A stretch of DNA of 64,000 bases from Coptis chinensis (GCA_015680905.1 CM027379.1:28104501-28168500), one strand, 5' to 3'. Positions 22,645 through 35,117 are shown, counted from the first letter of the stretch. Notes: a model not told the origin generated them from the sequence alone. Numbers and translations: made by a program.

Positions 22645-22918
22645 ACCAACGGGCGTACGTGAAATTAAATCCTAGTGAGCAATTATAATCTCTAAAATAA
22701 TAGACTCCGATCCTAGTTTTGCATGAAGTGGCTTGTTGTGTAATTTTGGTCAAATAAGGGACTAGCCATTTATGATAACTCCAGTGGGACAGGTTCGTGA
22801 TCTGTGATGGTCGGGATCAAAGAGCTGGGGGGAGGGTGAATTTATTGGCTCGAGGAACTGATTTGACGATGGGGAAAAAAGCGTGCATGATATCTTTGGA
22901 ATTAGGGAACTAAAGCAC
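22642..22918. other. Short non-coding stretch
   Basis: No gene, repeat or element end is supported between the microsatellite and the MITE. Confidence 0.5.
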
Positions 22919-23076
22919 ATGGCCCAATACAAAAAAAACATCCGAAGTCGACTGTGATTGGTTGGTGGAAATAAAATAACAAGTCAAACTCTCACTCTAT
23001 CTCCTCTCTCATCTTTTCTCTCTCTCCACCAGCCAATCATAGCCGACTTCAGATGGTTTTTTTGTGTTGGGCCATA
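22919..23076. mobile_element. MITE-like fold-back, about 157 bp
   Basis: Left arm ATGGCCCAATAC, AACATCCGAAGTCG and TGATTGGTTGGTGG is mirrored by CCACCAGCCAATCA, CGACTTCAGATGGTT and GTGTTGGGCCAT. The arms are about 50 bp with few mismatches. The middle is a pyrimidine run (TCTCACTCTATCTCCTCTC). Flanking bases give no clear duplication, so the superfamily is open. Confidence 0.8.
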
Positions 23077-23430
23077 TGGTGTAGTCACGCCCAATTAGGA
23101 ATGGCATGAATCATGAATCAAATTATTATTAAAGGAAAGTCATGAAGTTTGTCACACTCCAAATTTCTAGAAAATCTCATATAACAGTATTCATCATTCT
23201 CACTTTCCAAAATAACTCACAATATAATTTCCACTTATTACATACACATATGATAACTTATTTAAATATGAGTTTGATACACTTTACCTTTAAGCCAGCA
23301 CGTCGCCTTAGGGTATGACAACATCTCTACATAAAAAGTTAATAAGTCCTACCCTCCTGCAAAACAAAGTTAGATTTCCCAAACATATATAATCATTTTC
23401 TAGTATACATCTATTTCACTCTCACTGCAA

Positions 23431-23436
<6 letters not shown>

Positions 23437-23472
<36 letters not shown>
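23437..23472. repeat. TA microsatellite in solo LTR 1
   Basis: About 18 uninterrupted AT/TA units, absent from the same place in solo LTR 2. Confidence 0.95.
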
Positions 23473-23474
<2 letters not shown>

Positions 23475-24297
23475 GGCATAATATATCGCCAATATTAACA
23501 TTTATGTCACACCACCATATCTATTATATCATAATATATCACCAATATTAACTAACATTCATATCACACCACCATATCTATCATATCATGCTAACAACCA
23601 TATTCACATTCCTTCGTAAGAAATTATATTCATCATATCACAATATATCACCAATCATATCCAACAACTCGCTCATTCTTAAAGCCAATATTTTTCTTAA
23701 AAATCACTCGTCTACTTATGAGAACGAGGAAAAATATCACAACTAGATAGTATATTCATCTCTCGTGAGTATCAACTCACACAACCCACGTATACATTTC
23801 TTTGTAAGAAATCATGTACATCATAATACATAAATTTTCATATGCAATAACTCAGTCACACGTAAAATCAATATTTTACTTTAATATCACTCGTCTACTT
23901 ATGAGAACGAGGAAAAGGTCACAACCAGGGAGTACATTCTTCCCTCGAGAGTATCAACTCACACAAACCACATAAACATTTCTCATAAGAAATCATATAC
24001 ATCAACTCCATCACACGTAAAATCAATATTTTACTTTGCTTATTAATTATCTCGTTAACTCATTTATTAAAAGACACAGCCCAACCTTTCACGATTTGCA
24101 CTTCACACATTTGCAAAATCACACATATTCGTGTGCTTCACTCACACTGAGTACCACTACAAGACATATGTCCCAAACGGGGATATTGCCTTCAAGAAAC
24201 ATATTTTCATCTTGTAAACTCATAACTTATGAGTCACAGCCATCTCTGGGCTTTCCATACACATATACAAAGCCTCTTTTAAGCATAACAAAATATT

Positions 24298-24475
24298 AGG
24301 TTATTCATGGCACATTCAATGAATACCTTGGGTCATTCCCGCCACATTCAAAGAATACCCATCATAACACTAACCGGTCATTCATGACACATTCAATGAA
24401 TACCTTAGGTCATTCCCGCCACATTCAAGGAATTCAGACCTCCATTCTCATACACTCAAGGAATACAGCCCAACC
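24298..24475. repeat. GGTCATTC / CACATTCAA(G/T)GAATAC repeats in LTR 1
   Basis: Alternating short units of about 30 bp: GGTCATTCATGGCACATTCA then ATGAATACC, and GGTCATTCCCGCCACATTCA then AGGAATACCC. Five to six copies here; the same block recurs expanded at 31555-31860 in LTR 2. Confidence 0.88.
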
Positions 24476-25554
24476 GCAAAGCGAATGTCTTAGTTCCTCT
24501 TTAAGGCGGTTTTTCACATGACATCATTAGTCATAAATATTTCCTTTCATTTATTTTCATCAAAGAGGCGTGGAGAGATCTAAAGATGTGGGTGGGTGAC
24601 ACATTAAATTTTCACCGGACACTTTTACATCAGATTTTAACACTCAAGAGTTCTCATTTATTATAATATTAATTCATTACAAAACAAACATCGTCTCAAA
24701 CAATATAATCATTACTAAATATTCCAAACATAATAACTAATCAACTCACCTCATTATCAATTATATAAATAATAGATATCAAAAGGGTTCAATCAGGAAT
24801 AACGCATTAGTTAAATGTCTTGTGAATACATTTTAAACAACCACAATCACGTACACAATTAAGTACTAACAATGTACACATATAGTTATCATAATAACTA
24901 ATAACTAATAACTAATATATATAATATAATAGTTGCACCTTTACATAAAGTTGTCTACGTATCTGCAATCTTTCAAGATTAGAATCAAACCTTACGTAGC
25001 TCTTAACCAATAAATAGCAACATCCTTGTATGTACCTTTAAGGAAAACAACAATTTATACTATATAGAATCACATACAATAAGTTTCAAATACTCCCATA
25101 ATCATATACGTAAAGTTTCATATCCAGAGATACACTATGAACCATTAAACCCAAAAACTCACAAATAGATATTTCTCTACTTTTGATTCTAAAAAAATGA
25201 TATTATGAACCATGTCAGTTCCAAATAAAACCACAGTCTAAAAGTAGGCTACAAACACTATATAAAACACCTAAGAAGAGTTTAAGCGACTCTTAGTTCA
25301 TTACTAGACATATTTCCCAAAATAGGTTCATGCACATAAAGGATAACATGGTAGGTTTTCTAGCCAACTTGTTAATGCAATAGTTCTTCCTGTATTCATC
25401 CAAATGACATGTAACTTAATTATTTAGAAACTAGGGTATGTAAAATTATTTTTTCATGTAGAACTCAAAGTCCCAACCTCAACCCATCTAGAAAAAAATT
25501 TAGGTCGAAAACGGTAAAAATTCTAATTTTCAGCAACTAGATTTTTGACGCGCT

Positions 25555-26110
25555 ATCTTCCGAAGACCATAACTCTTTCCACAGGTATCCAAACGCTATA
25601 AGGCTTTTTGCGTTGAAAAGAAAACTCTCAGAACTTACTCTTTTATGTTTTATAAAAATACTAACTCTAACTGTAAGCATATGAAAACTGGACTCAAACA
25701 CAGCGCACAGAAACTGATTTCTGACGCACTAGTTTCTGTCAACCAAATTTCTAGACATTATATCTACCTCTACAGACCTTGTAATGCGATGAGGCCAATT
25801 GGGTTGGAAAGAACACTAAAAAATCTCACTCTTTCGTGTTTTGGCGAGAGTTTGAATCTGACCCTAACTATGTGAAAACGTGGTTCGAAAACAGGCACAG
25901 ATGCTGATTTCTGCTGTCAGAAAATTCTGACGTTCTAACTTCCGAACACCATAACCATATCCACAAACCTCAGAATGCAACGAGGTCAATTGGGTTGGAA
26001 AGCAGACTTCCAAACCTTACTTTTTTGTGTTTTCATAAAAATCTAGTTCAAACTCTAACTAAATCAAAATTGAGCTCAAAATCAGACCAGCGCTAAGCTT
26101 ATACTTTCTG
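25555..26110. repeat. Tandem repeat of about 190 bp in LTR 1, three copies
   Basis: Units share ACTGATTTCTGACGCACT, CCAATTGGGTTGGAAAG, TTTCGTGTTTT-like segments and AACTCTAACT. LTR 2 holds four copies at about 32565-33310, so copy number differs between family members. Confidence 0.8.
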
Positions 26111-26640
26111 ACATCTAAAAGAGAATATCTAAAGTACTGCAAGTCAATTGGTAGAGGGGCTTAATACCGACTATACCATCTAGATCGACCCATCCACATA
26201 CATATATCAAAAAAGTAACTTGCGCCAGTTTCTATAACAATAGTTTGGTCTAGAAAATCAAATACCGGTTATAAACATGAAGTTCTTCCAAGATATATAT
26301 TATATCAGCCATCCTTGACCACATAAACCATACCCACGAATAGTTATGCCTAACCAAAGTGAAACTTGAGTTCGCAACTCAGAATGCCATTTCAATCTTT
26401 TTGATTAAATAAATATTTTCATCACAAGGTTCCAATAAATAAAATAAGTAAATAATTAATAAATTCATATGATTATCAATCAAATACATTTTTAAAGAAA
26501 AGGTTTAGACTACTCACCAAAATTAATAGAAAAGCGAAAACGTTTGTTTACGTAACAAACTCAAAATCAGGCGAACTCAAAAACTGGCGTTAAGATAGTC
26601 TTTCTCTTTCGAAATCTTCTCTTTACCGCTCTCAAGGCAG

Positions 26641-27235
26641 TAGCACTCTATCTCCATCATTTCACTTTTTACGTCTCTTTTTGTTTTTTTCTTGTATTTC
26701 AAAAACTAGAAAAAATACTAACAAAGAGGGAAGGTTCGGTTGTAGCCAAACCCCTCTAACTCTCCCACGTTTTTATCTTATTTTATCTTTATCCTTTTCT
26801 TTTCTTTTCTTTTCTTTCCTTTTCTTTCCTTTTCTTTTTAAATATTGTTATTACTTTTTAAACCCTAATAAATAGGAAAAAATATAAAGAAAATAAACGA
26901 TGTGTTATAAAGTTTCTCTAGCCCTCTCTTTTCTTAATACAACAAAATTACTTTCAGGGTGGTCAATATCATCAAACCTTTATCTTCAGGGTTGTTAGTA
27001 GTATGATTAAGCTCTGATGCGTTAGGTAAAGAAATATGCTCAAAACCAATAAGAAGAATAAAACAGTGGTCAATTGTTCTGCCCCATCCACTACACATTT
27101 CCACTACCATTTTCTCTCCCCAAGCCAACAAACTCACTATCTTCTTTGCCAAATGCATGCAATGGGTCACAATCACAACTCAAACTGCTTCCTTCTCTTT
27201 TTTGACCACTTTGAACAACCAAATCATCGTAAACA
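26641..27235. repeat. Left arm of the F-box/LTR inverted duplication
   Basis: Reverse complement of about 28396-28990. It spans the tail of solo LTR 1, its junction at 26909 and 3' F-box sequence, so the duplication arose after the LTR inserted. Matching is near-continuous with small indels. Confidence 0.85.
26934..27235 (-). pseudogene. F-box/LRR gene 3' fragment (inverted copy)
   Basis: The minus-strand frame ends LKVILLY-stop at 26934 and reads MVVEMCSGWGRTIDHCFILL and GFEHISLPNASELNHTTNN, the same protein as the plus-strand copy at 28396-28728. Upstream on the minus strand (to 27235) the similarity continues as the VVQSGQK region, but in broken frames. It has no F-box and no start, so it is a duplicated tail. 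The encoded residues resemble the C-terminal part of the neighbouring F-box copy only; no motif identifies it alone. Confidence 0.75.
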
Positions 27236-27404
27236 TATCTTCACCTATAAGTTTCATTTCTTCACCTTCAAGTTTCATTTCATTCTCCACCTATATAAAG
27301 AGGGTACTATTCACTCAAATTTTCACCCATCTCCTACTTTTCCTTTCATCTCTTTTAGCTTTTCAGTCATTTCCAATTTTTAAGAATGGTTCTTCAAATG
27401 ACCT

Positions 27405-28076
27405 AGTGTCGGCCCTGAGGCAAAGCAACCCAAGCGATTGCTTTGGGCCACCAAACCAAAACAAAAAATAAGGGCCACACTATTATCGGCACAAAACAAT
27501 AAATTTTCTAATAAAGAGTTCAGTTAGTGCCATTTATTTAGGACAAAAAATAAACCAACCATATTTAAGAAAAAAAAATAAACACACGATTTCAATTAAT
27601 CTCTCAATACCTGAGAACCTAACTCTTTATATAAAACTCTTTGGCAATACTTACCACACTCTCATTCGTTACAAACAATTAAAAAAAATAAAAAACACTA
27701 AACCAACTCACAATTAAAAAATACAAACTTTTATCTATATCTAAAAAAAACAAATAAAACTTCTCTACCAAATAACAATATCACTCACAATCCCCAAGAA
27801 CCCAACTCCTTATTAAACTCTTTGACAATACTTTCCCCACTCATTACAAATAATTTTAAAAAAAACAAAAAATATTAAACCAACTCACAATTAAAAAACC
27901 CAAACTTTTATCAATATCTAAAAAAATAAATAAAACTCTTCTATCAAATAACAACTTCACTAGCTTTCTCTTGGATTATATTGAATAACACAAGTTAAAA
28001 AATATATATAACATTAACGCATATAGGGTCATATTCTATTATCTTGCTTTAGGCTACCAAAATGTCAAGGTGGCCC
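27405..28076. mobile_element. GGGCC-ended hAT-like insertion splitting an F-box gene
   Basis: Left end GTGTCGGCCCTGAGGCAAAG; right end, read inward on the minus strand, CAGGGCCACCTTGACATTTT. Such GGCC(C/T)TGA ends occur on plant hAT elements. The inside is AT-rich, with a repeated block (AAACCAACTCACAATTAAAA near 27700 and 27882). F-box coding resumes directly after it. No convincing 8-bp duplication was found, so the limits are approximate. Confidence 0.5.
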
Positions 28077-28728
28077 TGCTCTGAGAGAAGCAGCAAGGAC
28101 TAGCATCCTCTCACGCGGATGGAGATACCTCTGGAAGACATCTGTTAAATTTTCTCGTAGCCTATGTCTTGATGATTCCGCTATGAATGACAATGGCTAC
28201 TCCACCGAAATGTTTTCTATTGTTGTGGGCACTTCGTTCCTGTTCAAGGTAAATGAAAGTTTTCTGCATACTGAAAGAAGTAAATTCATTGAATGGGTAG
28301 ACCAGATGTTGCAGCTAGACCACAGGGTAGATTCATTTAGACTTCGGTTTGATATGGATAAAAGTTTTTCTCATCTTATTGATAAATGAATCAGTGTGGC
28401 TGTATCAAAAAAAGTGCAAAATATCGATGTTTACGATGATTTGGTTGTTCAAAGTGGTCAAAAAAGAGAAGGAAGCAGTTTGAGTTGTGATTGTGACCCA
28501 TTGCATGTATTTGGCAAAGAAGATGTGAGTTCGTTGGCTTGGAGAGAGAAAATGGTAGTGGAAATGTGCAGTAGATGGAGCAGAACAATTGACCACTGTT
28601 TTATTTTTTTTATTGGATTTGAGCATGTTTCTTTACTTAACGCATCAGAGCTTAATCATACTACTAACAACCCTAAAGATAAAGATTTGATGATATTGAC
28701 CACTGAAAAAGTAATTTTGTTGTATTAA
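28077..28728 (+). pseudogene. F-box/LRR gene with nonsense mutation
   Basis: Plus-strand frame starts within the F-box helix region (ALREAARTSILSRGWRYLWK, about 28080-28140), the segment that contacts SKP1 in SCF complexes. It continues SRSLCLDDSAMND, FIEWVDQMLQLDHRVDSFRL and FDMDKSFSHLIDK, then a TGA at 28387-28389 where related genes have tryptophan (W-I-S-V-A-V), then ISVAVSKKVQNIDVYDDLVV as F-box/LRR proteins do. The tail ends at a TAA at 28726-28728. The N-terminal residues are lost at the upstream insertion. Its 3' part is duplicated in inverted orientation at 27235-26934. Confidence 0.85.
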
Positions 28729-28990
28729 GATGAGAGAGGGCTAGAGAGACTTTATAACACCCCGTTTATTTTCTTTATATTTTTCTTTATTTATTAGGGT
28801 ATAAAAAGTAATAATAATATTAAAAAAAATAAAAAAATGATAAAGATAAAAACGTAGGAGAGTTAGAGGGGTTTGGTTACAACTGATTCCTCCCTCTTTG
28901 TTAGTATTTTTTATGGTTTTTGAAATACAAGAAAAAAACAAAAAGATGAGACATAAAGAGTGAAAAGATAGAGATAGAGTGAAAGGATGC
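28396..28990. repeat. Right arm of the F-box/LTR inverted duplication
   Basis: Reverse complement of 26641-27235. On the minus strand it carries an LTR tail (about 28984-28755, with GGGGTGTTATA at the end) directly joined to the F-box 3' flank, the same junction as at 26909. Confidence 0.85.
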
Positions 28991-29096
28991 TAGTCCTTGT
29001 TGTTTCTCTGAGAGACAACAACAATAAGGCGAAAGAGAGAATTTCGTCTGGCAATACCCCAAAAGCATCTTTTGAAACCTGGAAACGCAAAAGCAA
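28985..29096 (-). pseudogene. F-box N-terminal fragment, opposite strand
   Basis: The minus strand reads VLPDEILSFALLLLSLRETT and RTSILS, the start of an F-box (LPDEIL...TSILS), similar to the plus-strand F-box at 28080-28120. Right after TSILS the frame runs into retrotransposon LTR tail, so this is a broken copy. An upstream acceptor-like TTTCCAG lies near 29085-29079. Confidence 0.8.
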
Positions 29097-29489
29097 AAGC
29101 TATCAAAATTGGTGGTGAAAAATGGAAAGTCAATGCTTCCGTTCAACACCATCACACAGACGATAGAGAACATACCAAATATTTGGAGGGAATGCAGAAT
29201 GGGCATGATGACTAATAAGATTCATACATTAGAAGAAAAAAAAACACACAGAAAACCATTTAAAGCACCAATGCCAATGCTTGCCTCCATTTGATGCCAC
29301 TTGTTTCGCTCTCTTCGGCAACCCCTTGAGCTGCAAAAGAAGTTAACTTGGATTTGATTTTCCTCTCAATGAAGTCAGTAAGTAGAATCTCAGACTAAAA
29401 AGTTTGGGTTTACCGGTTTAGGGTCACCGCTTTTTAATTATTACGAAAATAACACTCGTGGGCTTTGGCTTCGGCTTCGGGTGCTCACT
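29097..29489. other. Non-coding flank of the F-box fragment
   Basis: Nothing beyond short frames. It may contain 5' sequence of the minus-strand F-box copy, but no start or promoter is defined. Confidence 0.4.
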
Positions 29490-29952
29490 AACATTCCTGG
29501 GCCCAATCCCACAGGTGTGAATTTTAATCTTTAGGTAAGTAATTGGTGTGTAAAAGTACAAGTGTACACTGTACAACCACCTATTTACAATTTTACACTA
29601 GGTCAGTTCTGCGACTGCTAAATTGATCGCACCACTATAGGTTAACATCATTAGTAGGATCGCCTTCAAATGATTGAAAAACAAAGTAGGTCTGCTTCAT
29701 CATTATTCTTTCTGCGTCGTGCCTGTTTGACGAAATCCTTAATTCAAGCAGATATGATGATATCAAAAAAAAAAAAAAACAAATCTGTACAGTATATTCA
29801 TTATGTCGATAATTCTATTTTTCATTTATCAGTAAGGTGGACAATAGAATTGTTCTATTTTTGAAAGCAATGGTTTATTATGACAATCTATAAATTAACT
29901 AATTAAGGTACTAGGCAGACAGCGCTACAAAATGTCACGTAACCATCTTTAT
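29490..29952. repeat. Duplicated intergenic segment, copy 2 (no SINE)
   Basis: Collinear with 6525-6961. Around 29936-29952 it reads AATGTCACGTAACCATCTTTATG straight through the position at which the SINE sits in copy 1, so it preserves the pre-insertion state. Both copies lie near F-box sequence, which suggests duplication of a larger F-box unit. Confidence 0.82.
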
Positions 29953-31554
29953 GAAAAAGAGAATGAAACGGAAACAGAAGCACTGGAAGTGGAACGGAAG
30001 TGGGTAGATATAGTAAACTGAAAATCAGTGTTTTTCGGTACACATTGTACTGGTGTACGGTGTCCTTCTGACACATTTGCTGGTTTTAGTTGGAGTTGGC
30101 GAGTTGCTAAGTCAGTGGGTGACCTGTCTACAACCCCTCGTGCGGTCAAGTTTTTGGTATCTCAAGGGTAAATGTTAATATCTTTTTAGACTCTATCGCG
30201 TCCATTTCTATCACACTCTAAATTTCCAGAAAATTAAAAATAGGAAATTATCCACACCCTACTCTATCTTCTGAAAATTCACGATGAAATAAAACTCTAA
30301 TAACCTATTATCAACTATGATATTAAAATATGAGATCAAATTACAACCAAACGAACAACTCTTAATGTACAAATTCAAGAATTTACTAAACTACTTTATT
30401 ACATCTATTTCAAATCAAGACTTTATACTTCATAAAACTTATACCAATAGGACTCCAAGAGCGAATCCCAATCAAGCGTCTTCATCCGCTGCATTCCACC
30501 ATCTATGTTCCCAAGAACACACCCACGTTGCAAAACAAAGCAAACATGGGTCAGCAAATTGAATTTGCTGGTATGAGTAGACTAACAACAAAATATATAT
30601 AATAATCTTTCAAATTAATAAATATAACATTACCAACCATTTCAACTTGGAAGACAATATAGTTCCGTTTTCCAAAACGGCGTGTAGTTTATTCCCAAGT
30701 AAGATTTCAATCCCAATATACATTTCCAAGATAACTCACAACAGAAATATCACTTATTACATACACATATGATAACTTAATTAAATATTGGTTTGATACA
30801 CATTATCTTTAAGCCAGCACGACGTCTCAGGGTAGGATATTTATGTCCCTGCATAAAAGATTAACAGATTCTACCCTCCTGCAAAAACAAAGTTAGACAG
30901 CACTATAAAAGGATTTATCTCAGTCAGTCAAATTTTCATTCATAATCAAACCTCATTTAAGACATTGAAGTCTAATTAATACAACATAGTTCGTCCCGCA
31001 TATTCAGGGAAAACTACTTATCATACTATATATATCAAGGATAGTCATTCACATGACATCATTACGTCATAAAGTTTCCAAGTGCATAACTATATATCTC
31101 AGACTATTACAAGTCATTAATGCTTTCATAATAACATATCATTTTAGAGTCATCCCACAATCACAGAAAAGATCATAAGCATTCAATAATATTATTCCCC
31201 ACAATCACAGAAAAGATCATAAGCATTCAATAATATTATTTCCAGTCACACTTCACATCCATAATCTCACACAAACCACCTATATATTTCTTTGTAAGAA
31301 AGCATATACATCATAATACATAAATATTCATAGGCACTAACTCACTCATACGTAAAATCAATATTTCACTTTCCTTATTAATTATTTATAAGCAGACTCA
31401 ACCCAACTTTTAGTTCCTACTCCACGATTTGCACTCCACACATTTGTTAAATCACACATACACATGTGCCTCTCTCCCACCGAGTATCACTATATCACAG
31501 CCATCTCTAGGCTTTCCATACACATAATCACAGCCTCTTTGGCCATAAAATCTT

Positions 31555-31860
31555 AGGTCATTCATGGCACATTCAATGAATACATTGGGTCATTCCCGCC
31601 ACATTCAAGGAATACCCATCATAACACTAACGGATCATTCATGGCACATTCAATGAATGCCCTGAGTCATTCCCGCCACATTCAAGGAATACCCAAACCT
31701 ACATTCTCGTACATTCAAGGAATACGACTAACCTGCAAGGCGAATACCTTAGTTCCTCTCTAGGGCAGTCCAAACTATTGAGTCATTCATGGCACATTCA
31801 ATGAATACCCAGGTCATTCATGGCACATTCAATAAATACCCATCTATCACATGACATCAC
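31555..31860. repeat. GGTCATTC repeats in LTR 2
   Basis: The same alternating units as at 24298-24475, here about eight copies, interspersed with AGTTCCTCTCTAGGGCAG-type spacers. Confidence 0.88.
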
Positions 31861-32564
31861 AAGTCATAATATCTCATTACCAAATTTTGAGGAGTGGAGA
31901 GTTCTAAAGATGTGGGCGACACATTAAAACATTATTATCACTTATAATTATACTAGCATTACTTATGTCAAAACAAACCACCCATGCAGAGAGTCATTTT
32001 CGCGTGTCAGGGCAAATCAAACACTTAAATATCATTGAATGTAAACAGACTTATAATCAAACAAATACAATTTACATAATCACACTCATATACACAATCT
32101 CGTAAACAAATAGTTTATTAGCCCAAATTCAAGTCCACACACACTAATGTCCAAAACAGATCCACATATACTAAAGTATATATTCATATACAACTTCTAT
32201 CTCACACATATATATTTATGTAGTCTCAAAACAATAGTAATTTCTAACACAATCACATAGTTATCACACAAAATAATATATATATTATAGATATAGTGTA
32301 GTGTAGTGGCTGCATTTTTGCTCAAAGCTGCCTACGTATCCAAATCTTTCAGGATTGGAATCAAACATTCGTAGTTCTTTTCAGCCACATAGTCAATGCT
32401 ATAGTTTTTCCTATATTCATCCAAATGACATGTAACTTAAATATTTAGAAACTAGGGTATGTAGACATACTTTTTCATGTAGAACTCGAAGTCCCAACCT
32501 CAGCCCATCTAGAAGAAAACTTAAGTTGAAAAAAGTAAAAATCCTAATTTTTCAGCAAACTAGA

Positions 32565-33310
32565 TTTCTGACGGACTATCTTCCAAATGACACAACTCTT
32601 TCCATAGGTGTCTAAATACATCGAGGCTTTTTGCGTTGAAAATCTAACACACAGAAATTACTTTCTTATGTTTTACAAAAAAAAACCCAATCTCATTCTA
32701 AATGTTCGGTAACTAAGCTCGAACACAGTGCGCAGAAACTGATTTCTGACGCACCGTTTTCTGCCAGTCAAACTTCCAAACACCATAATTAATTCAACGG
32801 GTCTCGGAATGCGATAAGGCCAATTGGAATAGAAAGAAGACTTCCAAATCTTACTTTTTATGTTTTATAAAAATTCTAACTCTCACCCTAACTTTTTTAA
32901 AACTGGACTTGAACACAGTGCGCAGAAACTGATTTCTGACGCACTGTTTTATGTCAACCAAACTTCCAGACCTTATATCTATCACCACAGACCTCAGAAT
33001 GCGACGAGGCCAATTGGGTTGGAAAGCAGACACATAAAACTTATTTTTTCATATTTTGGCGAGAGTTTGAATCTAACCCTAACTATATGAAAACTCGATT
33101 CCAAACCAGGCACAGACCGGATTTCTGAAATCAGAAAATTCTGACGTGCCAACTTCCGAACACCGTAACCATATCGACAAACCTCGGAATGCAACGAGGT
33201 CAATTGGATTGGAAAGCAGACTTCTAGACCTTACTTTTTCGTGTTTTCAAACAAAACTAATTCAAACTCTAACTAAACCAAAATTGAACACGAAATCAGA
33301 CCAGCGCTGA
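32565..33310. repeat. Tandem repeat of about 190 bp in LTR 2, four copies
   Basis: Each unit has AAACTGATTTCTGACGCAC or a variant, CCAATTGG...GGAAAG and CTTACTTTTT...GTTTT. See the three-copy block at 25555-26110. Confidence 0.8.
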
Positions 33311-34686
33311 GCTTAAAACTTCTGACATCGAAAACACGCCAAATCATTCAAAGACCAACAGATACTAGCTACCACACACATAGCCATGGAAACATACATG
33401 CATATAAAACAAGAATCTTGGCTCCAATTACACATTATACAACTTTACTAGTACCATCTTATATGTGATCAAGTCATGGAATACCACATTGAATTAAGCC
33501 ATGGAATAACATGCGTACTACTCAAGCAATTCCACAAACAACATAAATTAAGTATCATAAATAGGTGCACCAGTAGCCATTGTCAAATATTCCTTATCAA
33601 AATCCAACCTTTACTTATTATGTATAAGACATTTAAATGCAATAAAGTCATGCAAAGAAACTACCGCCATATAAAGCCAGGAATAGCTCACATATCACAA
33701 AAGGTCAGAAGCCTACAAAGACATGCAAAGAATACCATTATACCTTCTCATATCTAAAAGTCACATTAGAATCAAATAATTACTTGTTATCCCCTCCAAA
33801 TACTCATGGTAATATATCTGCGCCACTAAAAGCAAACAAGGTATGGCAATCATCAATGGATATAACCGACCCCCTTTTTATGAGAAACCAATCTCTAACA
33901 TATAACAATTGCTCACTTCAATCAGTTGACCAACAATTTAATGAATTTCATATACAATTACCAATCAATACATAGATAACCAAAAGAACACGTATGCGTC
34001 AATATGTGATTTAAGTCTTTGAGCACTTTAATAGATTTAAATCCCATAATTCCAAGTAAAACAATTCAATAGCTTAATTAGTAGAAATCAGTTAACAATC
34101 CATTAAAATTGATTTAGAACAAATTAAAATTTAGACTACTCACTTGCGAATTGATCAGAAAAGCGAAAACCAGCGAAAAGAAACGAAACCGAAAGTCACA
34201 CCGTTGCGCGTATATAAAGGTTGTCTTCTCCCTCCGGCTTTTATCTCTCTCACAACCGTAAGCTCTCTCTCTCTCCCTTTTAGAGCACGTCTCTTCTCTT
34301 TTTGTTTTCTTTTTCTTTTCTTTTTCTTTTAAAAAAACTCTCCCCCAAAAACAAGAACGAGTGTTTCGTAAAACCAAAACACCCGAAACCCCCATCCCTT
34401 ATTTCCAGTAACTACTCATCCTACTTCCCACGTTTTTATGATTCTATCTTTATCTTTATCTTTATATATCCTTTCTTTTTATTATTATTTAACTTTATAT
34501 ATATTTAATAAAAATGGGAATGAAAAATAGGGTTGTTATAATTTCCCTTGTAAAAGAATCACATTTTGGACATTTGCTGTGGTTTGAAACTTCGATTTCC
34601 TTCTGGTCGTAGTTTTTAACAACGTACCTTCTCAGTTTCTGTGCTCGTGGACTCATGCGTACAATACATGTGTGCTAAGTATATAC

Positions 34687-35117
34687 TAGGGATAACAATG
34701 GGTTTAGATAACTCGATAACCGACCCAAACCAAACAGATAAAAAACGGTTTGGGTTTTGGTAATTTGATTTGTCCTTTGCCGAGTTGAACCGATAAGATA
34801 TTGGTTTGGTTTCGGGTTTGTCCTCGACCGAACCGATATGAACCCGAACCGATAAAATAACATTTTAGTAATATTTATGATTAATTTTATATATGTTTAC
34901 CAATTGTGTGGTTGAAATTAATTAATTTAATTTATGATTTAATTGATTTTATAGTTTTCGGTTTGGGTTTGGTTTGTAATATATCTTATTGGTTTGATTC
35001 GATTTCGGATGAAATGTAATATTATCGGTTCAGTTCGGTTTCGGGTTCCCAATTTCCTTATCAGTTCGGGTTTGGATTTTCCAAAACCCGGCCCAAACCA
35101 ATCCATTAACAATCCTA
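34687..35117. mobile_element. Non-autonomous hAT-type element 1, TSD GTATATAC
   Basis: 431 bp, perfect 8-bp duplication GTATATAC at 34679-34686 and 35118-35125. Starts TAGGGATAACAATGGGTTT and ends CATTAACAATCCTA, giving inverted TAGG(G)AT ends. The inside is full of AACCGA/GGTTCGG motifs in both orientations, the style of hAT subterminal repeats. No coding sequence. Confidence 0.9.

Larger units (their letters stand above)
23150..26909 (+). mobile_element. Solo LTR 1 of a long-LTR retrotransposon, TSD AAGTT
   Basis: Starts TGTCACACTCCAAATTTC and ends ATGTGTTATA, flanked by AAGTT at 23145-23149 and 26910-26914. It is collinear with the 30209-34540 copy over most of its length, which has its own different duplication, so these are two independent solo LTRs left by LTR-LTR recombination. 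Length (3.76 kb) and the TGTCAC(A/G)C opening resemble the very long LTRs of plant Tekay/Del chromoviruses, but no internal coding region exists to prove it. Contains a TA run, GGTCATTC repeats and a 190-bp tandem repeat. Confidence 0.82.
30209..34540 (+). mobile_element. Solo LTR 2 of the same long-LTR family, TSD ATTTC
   Basis: Starts TATCACACTCTAAATTTCC (TG changed to TA) and ends GGGTTGTTATA, with ATTTC at 30204-30208 and 34541-34545. Length 4.33 kb. Collinear with solo LTR 1: shared GATAACTTA, TTTAAGCCAGCACG, the GGTCATTC block, GCAGACTTC and the terminal TTTAGACTACTCAC...AAAAGCGAAAAC stretch. It has one extra 190-bp unit and a longer 3' third (33320-34130). Short frames inside are not genes. 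Confidence 0.83.

Noticed and set aside
27036-27471. Plus-strand frames of 104-115 codons
   Set aside because: They are the antisense of the F-box 3' fragment and run into the hAT-like insertion.
23150-34540. One giant LTR retrotransposon with two LTRs around F-box sequence
   Set aside because: Each LTR has its own different 5-bp duplication, and no primer site, polypurine tract or retroviral gene lies between them.
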